From: Methylobacterium currus
GTDB lineage: Bacteria; Pseudomonadota; Alphaproteobacteria; Rhizobiales; Beijerinckiaceae
Direction: 5' to 3'
Assembly: GCF_003058325.1 (NCBI RefSeq)
Contig: NZ_CP028843.1
Coordinates: 735,501 to 799,500 of the forward strand
Length of the DNA stretch: 64,000 nt
Position numbers and translations under genes: made by a program. Below are positions 1 to 7,930 of the stretch, piece after piece (the stretch's first letter is position 1; each line of letters begins with the position of its first letter). The notes beneath the pieces were generated by a model. It did no database searches. It saw only the letters and a list, made by a program, of their open reading frames with translations, and had not been told where the DNA came from.

Positions 1-184
1 CCCCGCGGTCCGGCTGGCCGGTGGTGAGCGGCAGGTCGAACAGCGAGATGCCGTAGGTCAGGCTGCCGGACGCCGTCCTTTCGGCAAGAGTCCCTTGCGC
101 CAAGACGGCCCCCGTCGGCCCGAGGGCCGCGAGGGCCGAGGCGCCGGCGAGCAGCTGGCGGCGCGAGAGGGAGGCGTGACGCAT
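1..184 (-). CDS. Solute-binding protein of an ABC importer (family 5-like), N-terminal part
   Basis: Only the first 61 codons are in the window; the gene runs off the left edge. The ATG is at 184 on the minus strand. Residues 1-29 read as a twin-arginine signal peptide: a SRRQLLAG motif, an Ala/Leu-rich core and a cleavage-like AVLAQ. The mature start contains SLTYGISLFDLPLTTGQPDR, which resembles the N-terminus of family 5 (oligopeptide/dipeptide/nickel) periplasmic binding proteins. The exported location is well supported; the family is recognised from a short stretch only. It is divergent from ahcY and nothing suggests a functional link. Confidence 0.7.
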   Translation of the reverse strand, partial: MRHASLSRRQLLAGASALAALGPTGAVLAQGTLAERTASGSLTYGISLFDLPLTTGQPDRG

Positions 185-237
185 GAGAAGAACCCCGGCT
201 GGCGCGGCCCGTCCGGCCGCGTGACGCGCCTGACCTC

Positions 238-283
238 TGCAAGTCGCGTGCAAACGCGGCTGCAAGTCGCGCGCAAGCGCGGC
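238..283. repeat. 23-bp imperfect tandem duplication
   Basis: Two adjacent 23-bp units (238-260 and 261-283) differ at two positions, both transitions. They lie between the divergent solute-binding gene and ahcY, upstream of the ahcY operator. No function is evident; it may be simple slippage in GC-rich DNA. Confidence 0.7.
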
Positions 284-318
284 CGGTACGGTGCCCCGCC
301 CACCTTCGAAGCGGTCGC

Positions 319-334
319 ATAAAGACATCTTTAT
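319..334. promoter_or_regulatory. Palindromic operator upstream of ahcY (SahR-type candidate)
   Basis: Seen directly: a perfect inverted repeat, ATAAAGA-CA-TCTTTAT, in an AT-rich patch inside very GC-rich DNA, just upstream of the predicted -35 of ahcY. Known: in many Proteobacteria, S-adenosylhomocysteine hydrolase and methionine-cycle genes are controlled by the ArsR-family regulator SahR, which binds a palindrome and responds to SAH. The assignment to SahR is inference from position and shape; no sahR gene is in the window. Confidence 0.55.
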
Positions 335-341
335 ATCTTGA

Positions 342-370
342 TTGCCTCCCCGCCGGGGGGCTGCTATAGG
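342..370 (+). promoter_or_regulatory. Candidate sigma70 promoter of ahcY
   Basis: TTGCCT (342-347) and TATAGG (365-370) are separated by 17 bp and lie 35 bp before the chosen start codon. The palindrome at 319-334 abuts the -35 box, a plausible arrangement for repression. Prediction from sequence only. Confidence 0.4.
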
Positions 371-404
371 CGCAGCCGAACCGGCCGATACGGGGAGCCC
401 GACC

Positions 405-1811
405 ATGCCGAGCAATACGGATTACATCGTCAAGGACATCGCGCTGGCCGATTTCGGCCGCAAGGAGATCGCGATCGCCGAGACCGAGATGCCCGGCCTG
501 ATGGCCGTGCGCCAGGAATACGCCGCGAGCCAGCCGCTGAAGGGCGCCAAGATCGCCGGCTCGCTGCACATGACGATCCAGACCGCGGTGCTGATCGAGA
601 CCCTGAAGGCTCTCGGCGCCGATATCCGCTGGGTGTCGTGCAACATCTACTCGACCCAGGACCACGCTGCCGCCGCCATCGCCGCCGCCGGCATCCCGGT
701 CTTCGCCATCAAGGGCGAGACCCTGAAGGATTACTGGGACTACACCGCCAAGCTGTTCGAGTGGCATGACGGCGGCATGCCGAACATGATCCTCGATGAC
801 GGCGGCGATGCCACGATGTTCGTGCATCTGGGCCTGCGCGCCGAGCAGGGCGACACCGCCTTCCTCGACAAGCCGGGCTCCGAGGAGGAGGAGATCTTCT
901 TCGCGCTCCTCAAGCGCATGCTGGCCGAGAAGCCGAAGGGCTGGTTCGCGGGTCTCGCCGAGTCGATCAAGGGCGTCTCGGAGGAGACCACTACCGGCGT
1001 GCACCGCCTGTACCTGCTCGCCAAGGAGGGCAAGCTCCTCTTCCCGGCGATCAACGTCAACGACGCGGTTACCAAGTCGAAGTTCGACAACCTCTATGGC
1101 TGCCGCGAGTCGCTGGTCGACGGCATCCGCCGCGGCACCGACGTGATGATGGCCGGCAAGGTCGCGATGGTCGCGGGCTTCGGCGATGTCGGCAAGGGCT
1201 CGGCCGCCTCGCTCCGCAACGCCGGCTGCCGCGTCATGGTCTCGGAGGTCGACCCGATCTGCGCGCTCCAGGCCGCGATGGAGGGCTACGAGGTCACCAC
1301 CATGGAAGACGCCGCGCCCCGCGCCGACATCTTCGTGACCGCGACCGGCAACAAGGACGTCATCACCCTCGACCACATGCGGGCGATGAAGGACCGGGCC
1401 ATCGTCTGCAACATCGGCCACTTCGACAACGAGATCCAGGTCGCGGGTCTCAAGAACCTGAAGTGGCAGAACATCAAGCCGCAGGTGGACGAGATCGAGT
1501 TCGCCGACGGCCACCGCATCATCCTCCTGTCGGAGGGCCGCCTGGTGAACCTCGGCAACGCCATGGGCCACCCGTCCTTCGTGATGTCGGCGTCCTTCAC
1601 CAACCAGACGCTCGCCCAGATCGAGCTCTGGACCAACCCGGGCAAGTACGAGAAGAAGGTCTATACCTTGCCCAAGGCCCTCGACGAGAAGGTCGCGGCG
1701 CTGCATCTCGAGAAGATCGGCGTCAAGCTGACCAAGCTGCGCGAGGACCAGGCCGCCTATATCGGCGTCAGCCAGGCCGGCCCGTTCAAGCCCGACCACT
1801 ACCGTTACTGA
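405..1811 (+). CDS. ahcY: S-adenosyl-L-homocysteine hydrolase (adenosylhomocysteinase)
   Basis: Cytosolic, NAD-dependent enzyme that splits S-adenosylhomocysteine into adenosine and homocysteine, clearing the inhibitory product of SAM-dependent methylation. The 468-residue protein has the expected full length. It shows the substrate-domain start ([13 protein letters not shown]), the [14 protein letters not shown] segment, the NAD-binding [10 protein letters not shown] loop and the family's C-terminal KPDHYRY tail. The ATG at 405 is chosen because homology begins within a few residues; an in-frame TTG at 342 would add 21 unconserved residues and overlaps the promoter. It is monocistronic, followed by a strong terminator and preceded by a candidate SAH-responsive operator. 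Confidence 0.98.
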   Translation: MPSNTDYIVKDIALADFGRKEIAIAETEMPGLMAVRQEYAASQPLKGAKIAGSLHMTIQTAVLIETLKALGADIRWVSCNIYSTQDHAAAAIAAAGIPVFAIKGETLKDYWDYTAKLFEWHDGGMPNMILDDGGDATMFVHLGLRAEQGDTAFLDKPGSEEEEIFFALLKRMLAEKPKGWFAGLAESIKGVSEETTTGVHRLYLLAKEGKLLFPAINVNDAVTKSKFDNLYGCRESLVDGIRRGTDVMMAGKVAMVAGFGDVGKGSAASLRNAGCRVMVSEVDPICALQAAMEGYEVTTMEDAAPRADIFVTATGNKDVITLDHMRAMKDRAIVCNIGHFDNEIQVAGLKNLKWQNIKPQVDEIEFADGHRIILLSEGRLVNLGNAMGHPSFVMSASFTNQTLAQIELWTNPGKYEKKVYTLPKALDEKVAALHLEKIGVKLTKLREDQAAYIGVSQAGPFKPDHYRY

Positions 1812-1820
1812 TCGACGCAG

Positions 1821-1868
1821 CGATCACATAGTGATCGAAGGGAGCCCGGCCGAAAGGCCGGGCTTTTT
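1821..1868 (+). terminator. Rho-independent terminator of ahcY with an adjacent hairpin
   Basis: A perfect 9-bp stem (1843-1851 with 1856-1864) around a GAAA tetraloop is followed by five T residues, a textbook intrinsic terminator ten codons after the ahcY stop. Just before it, 1821-1837 forms another perfect hairpin (CGATCAC-ATA-GTGATCG) without a T-tract. Confidence 0.9.
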
Positions 1869-1921
1869 CGTGTGCGTGTACGATCGCCTGCCGCGGTTGC
1901 ACGATCGGGTCAGGAACTAAT

Positions 1922-1936
1922 GTTCCGTCTTTGTTC
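1922..1936. promoter_or_regulatory. LexA-type SOS box candidate (GTTC-N7-GTTC), orphan
   Basis: GTTC at 1922 and GTTC at 1933 are spaced by exactly seven bases, the alphaproteobacterial LexA recognition pattern. It sits in the 371-bp interval between ahcY and divL, about 250 bp before the divL start, with no obvious SOS gene beside it. Apart from this and the ahcY terminator I see nothing gene-like in the interval. A chance match is quite possible. Confidence 0.3.
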
Positions 1937-2182
1937 TGCCTCAGGTGTGGCATTTCTGTGCTCTTGACGATGCTCCGAGCGGGCGACGACGGCCTCCCCC
2001 CAATTCACCCCTTCCGGCGCGAATCCGCGCCGCGCTAAACTCAGCCCGAATCTCTGGGGAGGGGAACCGCGCCGCGGTCGCGGGCGGCTCCCGGCGGTCA
2101 TTCGAGGCGTAGCGTTCAGGTCGTGAGGCGTGCCGGTCCGGTCGAGGGCCGGCAGGCCGGTTCGCGTGGAGACGGACGGATC

Positions 2183-4654
2183 ATGGGGGTTGGACGTACG
2201 CCGCGACGGCTCGGCGGCCGCGCGGGCGCCGGCGTATTGGGCGGTGCACTGGGCCTCGCGGCCGCCGCCCAGGCTGCGGAGACCGCCCCGGGGCTGCACG
2301 CGCACAATGCCGTCGGCTTCGCGGTGCTGATCGGCCTGACGATCTTCGCCACGATCCTGTCGCTGATCTACCTGCGCGAGCGCGCCCGCTGGGCCCGGCG
2401 CGAGCACACCCTGACGGCTGAGCTCGCCGAGCTGCGCGGCGCCCACGACCGGGCCGACCTGCTGCTCGGCTCCGAGCCGCAGGTCGTCGTGACCTGGGAT
2501 GCCCGCGGCGAGCCGCGGGTCGAGGGCGATGTCGGCATCACCGCGGAGGGCTCCCGGCCGGGCTCGGTCCGGCGGGTGCTCGCCTTCGGGGCCTGGCTCA
2601 TGCCCGCCGACGCCGCCGCCCTCGACGCTGCCGTCGAGTCCTTGCGCGGGCGCGGCGAGCGCTTCCGCCGCACCGTCCACACGCCCCAGGGCCGCACCAT
2701 CGAGGCGCAAGGCCAGGCGGTGGGGGGGCAGGCGCTCCTGCGCCTGCGCGAGCTGACCGGCGAGCGCCAGGAACTGGTCGAGCTGCGCGCCACCCTGGAG
2801 GAGGCTCGTCACGGCCTCTCGGCCCTGTCCGGCCTCCTCGACGCGATCCCGCAGCCGGTCTGGCGCCGTGGCCGCGACGGGCGCCTGGCCTGGGCCAACG
2901 CCGCCTACGTCGCCGCCGCGGAGGCGGGCGACAGCGCCCGCGCGGTGCGCGAGGGGGCGGAACTCCTCGAGCGCACCGCCCGCGAGGAGGCCGAGCGCCG
3001 CCGCTCCCGGGGCGGGACCGGTCCCTTGCGGGTCTCCGCCGTCGTGGCGGGCGCGCGCCGCACCCTCGACGTCACCGAGGTCCCGACCGAGGCCGGCACC
3101 GTCGGCATCGCGGTCGACGTCTCGGAGCTCGAGAGCGTGCGCGCCGACCTGCAGCGCCAGATGGACGCCAATGTCCGCACGCTCGACCAGCTGCCCACCG
3201 CCGTCGCGATGTTCGACGCGCGCCAGCAGCTGATCTTCCACAATGCCGCCTACCGCCAGCTCTGGGACCTCGATCCCGCCTTCCTGGAGGGGCGGCCCCT
3301 CGACGGCGAGATCCTCGACACCCTGCGCAACGCCCGTAAATTGCCCGAGCAGGCGGATTTCCGCAGCTGGAAGGCCGGTGTGCTCGCCGCCTACCGGGCG
3401 GCGGAGGCGCAGGAGACCTGGTGGCACCTGCCGGACGGGCGCACCCTGCGCGTCCTCGCCGACCCGAACCCGCAAGGGGGGCTGACCTACCTGTTCGAGG
3501 ACGTGTCCGAGCGGGTCCACCTCGAATCGCGCTACAACGTGCTGATGCAGGTGCAGAGCGAGACGCTCGACACCCTGCGCGAGCCGGTGGCGGTGTTCGG
3601 CACCGACGGGCGGCTGAAATTCGCCAACCGGGCCTTCGCCCAGGTCTGGCGCATCGGCCCCGAGATGCTGGAGGTCCAGCCCCATATCGACCAGGTGATC
3701 GCGGTCTGCCGCACCCTGAGCCCGGCCGAGGAGCCGTGGACGCAGATCCGCGAGGCGGTGACCGGCCTGGTGGACGCCCGCCACGGCCTCGCCTGCCGGC
3801 TGGCGCTCGCCGACGGCACCATGCTCGACTGCGCCGCCGAGCCACTGCCGGACGGTGCGACGCTGCTGACCCACATCGACGTGACGGCGAGCGTCAATGT
3901 CGAGCGGGCGCTCACCGACAAGAACGAGGCGCTGGAGCGCACCACCCGCCTGCGCGACGAGTTCGTGCACCACGTCTCCTACGAGCTGCGCTCGCCGCTC
4001 ACCAACATCATCGGCTTCACCGAGCTTCTCGGCGACGAGACCGTCGGCGCCCTCAACCCGCGCCAGCGCGAATATGCCGACCACATCATGCGCTCCTCGG
4101 CTGCGCTCCTCGTCATCATCAACGACATCCTCGACCTTGCCTCGATCGATGCCGGCTCGATGGAGCTGACGCGCGAGCGGGTCGACGTGCAGACCACCAT
4201 CGCGGCGGCGGTGCGCGGCATCGGCGACCGGCTGGCGGAGGCCGACATCGCCCTCGTCCTCGACGTGCCACCGGACATCGGCAGCTTCGTCGCCGACGGC
4301 AAGCGCGTCCGCCAGATCCTGTTCAACCTGCTCTCCAACGCGGTCGGCTTCTCGGCGCCGGGCCAGCAGGTGAGGGTCTGCGCCCGCAAGGACGGTGAGA
4401 GCCTGGTGCTCGAGGTGATCGACCAGGGCCGCGGCATGCCGCCCGAGGTGATGGAGCGGGTGTTCGAGCGCTTCGAGAGCCACACGCTCGGCACCCGCCA
4501 CCGGGGGGTGGGCCTGGGCCTGTCGATCGTGCGTTCCTTCGTCGAGCTGCATGGCGGGCGCATCGACATCGCATCCTCCCCCGGCGCCGGCACGAGGGTC
4601 ACCTGCACCTTCCCGGTCGGCGACGGCGAGGCCCATCTGGCGGCGGCCGAGTAG
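2183..4654 (+). CDS. divL: DivL-type tyrosine pseudo-histidine kinase (PAS-rich cell-cycle regulator)
   Basis: Membrane-anchored sensor kinase homologue of 823 residues. Order: N-terminal hydrophobic segment, a transmembrane helix (about residues 43-63, AVGFAVLIGLTIFATILSL), then several PAS domains (for example LDQLPTAVAMFDARQQLIFHN), a dimerisation/phosphoacceptor helix and a HATPase domain. The H-box reads HHVSYELRSPLTN: tyrosine (codon 3980-3982, residue 600) replaces the usual phosphorylated histidine, the hallmark of DivL. The ATPase keeps the N-box NLLSNAV, DQGRGM and GVGLGLSIV. In Caulobacter, DivL binds DivK~P and controls CckA-CtrA signalling; the same role is inferred here. A GTG at 2123 would add 20 residues; the ATG at 2183 fits the membrane segment better. 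Confidence 0.9.
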   Translation: MGVGRTPRRLGGRAGAGVLGGALGLAAAAQAAETAPGLHAHNAVGFAVLIGLTIFATILSLIYLRERARWARREHTLTAELAELRGAHDRADLLLGSEPQVVVTWDARGEPRVEGDVGITAEGSRPGSVRRVLAFGAWLMPADAAALDAAVESLRGRGERFRRTVHTPQGRTIEAQGQAVGGQALLRLRELTGERQELVELRATLEEARHGLSALSGLLDAIPQPVWRRGRDGRLAWANAAYVAAAEAGDSARAVREGAELLERTAREEAERRRSRGGTGPLRVSAVVAGARRTLDVTEVPTEAGTVGIAVDVSELESVRADLQRQMDANVRTLDQLPTAVAMFDARQQLIFHNAAYRQLWDLDPAFLEGRPLDGEILDTLRNARKLPEQADFRSWKAGVLAAYRAAEAQETWWHLPDGRTLRVLADPNPQGGLTYLFEDVSERVHLESRYNVLMQVQSETLDTLREPVAVFGTDGRLKFANRAFAQVWRIGPEMLEVQPHIDQVIAVCRTLSPAEEPWTQIREAVTGLVDARHGLACRLALADGTMLDCAAEPLPDGATLLTHIDVTASVNVERALTDKNEALERTTRLRDEFVHHVSYELRSPLTNIIGFTELLGDETVGALNPRQREYADHIMRSSAALLVIINDILDLASIDAGSMELTRERVDVQTTIAAAVRGIGDRLAEADIALVLDVPPDIGSFVADGKRVRQILFNLLSNAVGFSAPGQQVRVCARKDGESLVLEVIDQGRGMPPEVMERVFERFESHTLGTRHRGVGLGLSIVRSFVELHGGRIDIASSPGAGTRVTCTFPVGDGEAHLAAAE

Positions 4655-4848
4655 CCGGCAGGGCGGCCGCCGTGGGACAGCGTTTCGTGCCGGCGGGTGA
4701 CGGGGTCGGGAAATTCCGGCACCTTGGGCGCGTTGTCTCCGGCCGGCTTGCGACCGGCCGACTTGGGCGTATCGTCTCCGGCCGGTCGGTCCGGGCATGG
4801 TGTCGCACGAGCCCGAGGACGGCCGGGAAGGATTAAGGTTCATGGGCT

Positions 4849-6441
4849 ATGACGGGGCTCGACGCCCCTGATGGGCCCGTGAGCGAGGATGGCGGAGTGG
4901 ACCAGGAGGGCATGGCCGAGCGCACACCCTGGGAGATCGTGCTGCCGGACGAGAGCGCGACCGAGGATCTCGGCCGCTTCCTCGCCGAGATCCTGCGGCC
5001 GGGCGACCTGGTGGCGCTTTCCGGCGGGCTCGGCGGCGGCAAGACGACGCTGGCCCGGGCGATCATCCGCGAGATCGTCGGCGATCCGGACCTCGAAGTC
5101 CCGAGCCCGACCTTCACGCTCGTCCAGCCCTACGAGGGCCGCACCGGGCAGGCGGTGGTCCATGCCGACCTCTACCGGCTGCGCGGGCCCGACGAGCTGA
5201 TCGAGCTCGGCTTCGACGAGATGACCGAGCGGGCGATCGCGCTGGTCGAGTGGCCCGACCGGCTGCCGCCGCGCCACGGCCCGACCCTCGCCATCGACCT
5301 CGCCCTGAAGCCCGAATTCGGCGACGACGCCCGTCTCGCCCGCCTGATCGGCGGCGGCGGCCTCGGCGGCCGGCTGATGCGGGCGCGGGCCCTGCGCGTG
5401 CTGCTCGACCGCTCCGGCTGGGGCGAGGCCGAGCGGACCCACATGCAGGGCGACGCGTCGAGCCGGTCCTACGAGCGCCTGACCAATCCGGACGGAGCCA
5501 AGGCCGTGCTGATGGTCTCGCCGCCCAAGGCCGACGGGCCGCCGGTGCGGGACGGCAAGCCCTACAGCGCCATCGTCCACCTCGCCGAGAGCGTGCACGC
5601 CTTCGTGGCGATGGATCGTGGCCTGCGGGCCCTGGGGCTCAGTGCCCCGAAGATCCTGGGCGAGGACCTGGAGGCGGGGCTCCTCATCCTCGAAGACCTC
5701 GGCACCGAGCCGGTGGCCGACCAGAACGGCCCGCGTCCCGAGCGCTACGCCGAGGCCGTTAAGGTGCTGGCGCGCCTGCACGGCACGGCCCTGCCCGGGG
5801 TGCTGCCGGTGGCCGAGGGCCGCGACCACGTTTTGCCGCCTTATGACCGCGAGGCCCTGCTGTTCGAGGCCGAGCTCCTGCCCGAATGGTACGCGCCCTA
5901 CGTGGCCAACACCCCGTTGGCGCCGGGCGCGAAGGCGTCCTTCGTCGCCGCCTGGAGCGAGGCGCTGGAAGGCCTCGAGGCCGAAGAGCGGACCTGGACC
6001 CTGCGCGACTACCACTCGCCCAACCTGATCTGGCTGCCCGAGCGCGACGGGATCGAGCGCATCGGCCTGATCGACTTCCAGGATGCGGTGCTCGGCCACC
6101 CGGCCTACGACGTCGCCTCGCTGCTCCAGGATGCCCGGGTCGATGCCAGCGCCGAGTTCGAGCTTCGCCTGCTCGGCCTCTACGCCCGCGAGCGCAAGAT
6201 GCGCGACGCCGAGTTCGACATGCAGGGCTTCGCCCGCGCCTACGCGGTGCTGGGAGCCCAGCGCGCGACCAAGATCCTCGGCATCTTCGCCCGCCTCGAC
6301 CGGCGCGACGGCAAGCCGGGCTATCTCGCCCACCTGCCGCGCATCGAGGGCTACCTTGCCCGCAACCTCGCCCACCCGGCGCTCGCCGGCGTGCGGGCCT
6401 GGTATGCCGCGCACCTGCCGCGCCTCTGCCCCGAACCTTGA
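4849..6441 (+). CDS. tsaE: TsaE-AmgK fusion: tRNA t6A ATPase plus anomeric MurNAc/GlcNAc kinase
   Basis: A 530-residue two-domain cytosolic protein. Residues about 25-165 are TsaE, the P-loop ATPase of the t6A37 tRNA-modification complex, with Walker A GGLGGGKTT (59-67) and HADLYRL. Residues about 180-520 are an aminoglycoside-phosphotransferase-fold kinase with catalytic RDYHSPN and LIDFQDAVLGHPAYD, which match AmgK, the kinase that makes MurNAc or GlcNAc 1-phosphate in peptidoglycan recycling. The next gene, murU, catalyses the following step, which supports the AmgK assignment. The frame is continuous through both domains. Whether t6A and recycling functions interact is unknown. Confidence 0.92.
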   Translation: MTGLDAPDGPVSEDGGVDQEGMAERTPWEIVLPDESATEDLGRFLAEILRPGDLVALSGGLGGGKTTLARAIIREIVGDPDLEVPSPTFTLVQPYEGRTGQAVVHADLYRLRGPDELIELGFDEMTERAIALVEWPDRLPPRHGPTLAIDLALKPEFGDDARLARLIGGGGLGGRLMRARALRVLLDRSGWGEAERTHMQGDASSRSYERLTNPDGAKAVLMVSPPKADGPPVRDGKPYSAIVHLAESVHAFVAMDRGLRALGLSAPKILGEDLEAGLLILEDLGTEPVADQNGPRPERYAEAVKVLARLHGTALPGVLPVAEGRDHVLPPYDREALLFEAELLPEWYAPYVANTPLAPGAKASFVAAWSEALEGLEAEERTWTLRDYHSPNLIWLPERDGIERIGLIDFQDAVLGHPAYDVASLLQDARVDASAEFELRLLGLYARERKMRDAEFDMQGFARAYAVLGAQRATKILGIFARLDRRDGKPGYLAHLPRIEGYLARNLAHPALAGVRAWYAAHLPRLCPEP

Positions 6442-6457
6442 CGAAACCCCGCCCGCG

Positions 6458-7201
6458 ATGACCGATTTCCCAAGCACCGCCGTGACGCGCGCCTTCGTGC
6501 TGGCCGCGGGCCTCGGCAAGCGCATGCGCCCGATCACCGCCACCACCCCGAAGCCTCTGGTCGAGGTCGCCGGCAAGTCGCTGGTCGACTACGCCCTCGA
6601 CCGGATCGCCGAGGCCGGCATCCCGGAGGCGGTGGTCAACGTGCATTACCTCGCCGACCTGATGGAGGCGCACCTGGTGCGCCGCCGCGCTGCCCCGCGC
6701 ATCACCATCTCGGACGAGCGCGGCACGCTGCTCGAGACCGGCGGCGGGGTGAAGAAGGCGCTCGATCACCTGGGGTCGGCGCCTTTCATGGTACTGAACT
6801 CCGATTCGTTCTGGCTCGAAGGGCCGCAGCCGAATCTCCGCCGGCTCGTCGCCGCCTGGGATCCGGAGCGCATGGACATGCTGCTGCTGCTGGCCTCCGC
6901 CGCCACCAGCCTCGGCTATGACGGCCCGGGCGACTTCAACATGGACAAGGAGGGGCGCCTGACCCGCCGGGCCGAGCGCGAGGTCTCGCCCTTCGTCTAT
7001 GCGGGCGTCGCGATCGTGAAGCCCGAGCTGTTCGCCGACACGCCGGAGGGATCGTTCTCCCTGAACCTGCTGTTCGACCGCGCCATCGCGGCCGAGCGCC
7101 TGTTCGGGCTTCGCCTCGATGGGCAATGGCTCCATGTCGGCACCCCCGAGGCCCTGCGCGAGGCCGAGGAGCGGGTGCGCGCGAGCGCGACGCAGCCGTG
7201 A
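6458..7201 (+). CDS. murU: N-acetylmuramate alpha-1-phosphate uridylyltransferase
   Basis: A 247-residue nucleotidyltransferase that converts MurNAc 1-phosphate and UTP to UDP-MurNAc, bypassing de novo synthesis. The signature loop AAGLGKRMRPITATTPKPL binds nucleotide, VLNSDSFW holds the metal-binding aspartate, and the C-terminus has the typical WLHVGTPEAL segment. It starts at an ATG 16 bp after tsaE-amgK, so the two are probably co-transcribed and form the AmgK-MurU salvage pair. The frame is open far upstream through tsaE-amgK, but homology begins at this ATG. Confidence 0.93.
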   Translation: MTDFPSTAVTRAFVLAAGLGKRMRPITATTPKPLVEVAGKSLVDYALDRIAEAGIPEAVVNVHYLADLMEAHLVRRRAAPRITISDERGTLLETGGGVKKALDHLGSAPFMVLNSDSFWLEGPQPNLRRLVAAWDPERMDMLLLLASAATSLGYDGPGDFNMDKEGRLTRRAEREVSPFVYAGVAIVKPELFADTPEGSFSLNLLFDRAIAAERLFGLRLDGQWLHVGTPEALREAEERVRASATQP

Positions 7202-7262
7202 GGCGGGGTTCGCCGAACTCGGTCCGGTAAAGAATAGGGCGCGGGACTTCTCCTCCCCCCGA

Positions 7263-7319
7263 CAGATCCCGGGCTTGCCTGGGATCTGCAAGCGACGGAC
7301 GACGTCGGGCAAGCCCGAC
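7263..7319. repeat. Dispersed two-hairpin repeat, family 2, copy 1
   Basis: Two inverted repeats in tandem: CAGATCCC...GGGATCTG (7263-7270 with 7281-7288), then GTCGGGC-AA-GCCCGAC (7304-7319). The related copy at 16971-17027 keeps the first stem and the sequence CTGCAAGCGA after it. It fills most of the 231-bp gap between murU and the GNAT gene. No T-tract follows, so it is not a canonical terminator. Confidence 0.75.
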
Positions 7320-7432
7320 TTCTCGCGGGGAGAGGAGAAACTCGCGCTTCGTCCGGCGAGGTGCGAATGCGGGTGTCCGCATGGGAGAACGCAGATCCCG
7401 CCGCCCCATCGAATAGATCACACGGACCTCGC

Positions 7433-7930
7433 ATGACCCCCGGCTTCTCGATCGGCCCGCTCGACGACCTCCCCGCGGTCCTGTCCCTCAACGCCGCCCA
7501 CGTCGCCGAGACCTCCCACCTCGACGAAGCGGCCCTCCGCGCCCTTGCCGACCAAGCCTTCCTCGCGACGACCATCACCACCCCCGAGGGCCTCGCCGCC
7601 TTCCTGATCGCCCTCGACCAGGACGCCCGTTACGCCAGCCCGAACTTCCGCTGGTTCCAGGCCCGCTATCCGCGCTTCGTCTATGTCGACCGGATCGTCA
7701 CCGCGCCGGCGCAGCGCGGCCGCGGGCTCGCCCGGGCGCTCTACGGGGACCTGTTCGCCCGCGCCGCCGCCGCCGGCCACGACCGCGTCGCCTGCGAGGT
7801 CAACCGCGTGCCGCCGAACCCGGGCTCGGACGCCTTCCACGCCGCCCTCGGCTTCGAGGAGGTCGGCACCGCCCAGATTCATGGCGGCGCGAAGACCGTG
7901 CGCTACCTCCTGCGCGGGGCCGTCCGGTGA
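7433..7930 (+). CDS. GNAT-family N-acetyltransferase
   Basis: A 165-residue protein with the GNAT acetyl-CoA site: YVDRIVTAPAQRGRGLARAL (beta4 plus the Q/R-x-x-G-x-A loop), followed by ACEVNRVPPNPGSDAFHAALGF typical of beta5 to alpha4. The substrate cannot be read from sequence. The stop overlaps the addB start as GTGA, so translation of addB is probably coupled to it. The start is the ATG at 7433, where homology begins; upstream lies the family 2 repeat. Confidence 0.88.
   Translation: MTPGFSIGPLDDLPAVLSLNAAHVAETSHLDEAALRALADQAFLATTITTPEGLAAFLIALDQDARYASPNFRWFQARYPRFVYVDRIVTAPAQRGRGLARALYGDLFARAAAAGHDRVACEVNRVPPNPGSDAFHAALGFEEVGTAQIHGGAKTVRYLLRGAVR

Noticed and set aside
342..404. Earlier TTG start for ahcY
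   Set aside because: The 21 added residues are unconserved and overlap the predicted promoter.
1910..4843. 977-codon open frame on the minus strand across divL
   Set aside because: Antisense to a conserved gene with full domain structure; high-GC DNA gives long shadow frames, and the translation resembles no family.
4655..4848. Possible regulatory repeats between divL and tsaE-amgK
   Set aside because: The segment holds a loosely repeated GTCTCCGGCCGG motif, but the copies are short, GC-rich and could be chance.
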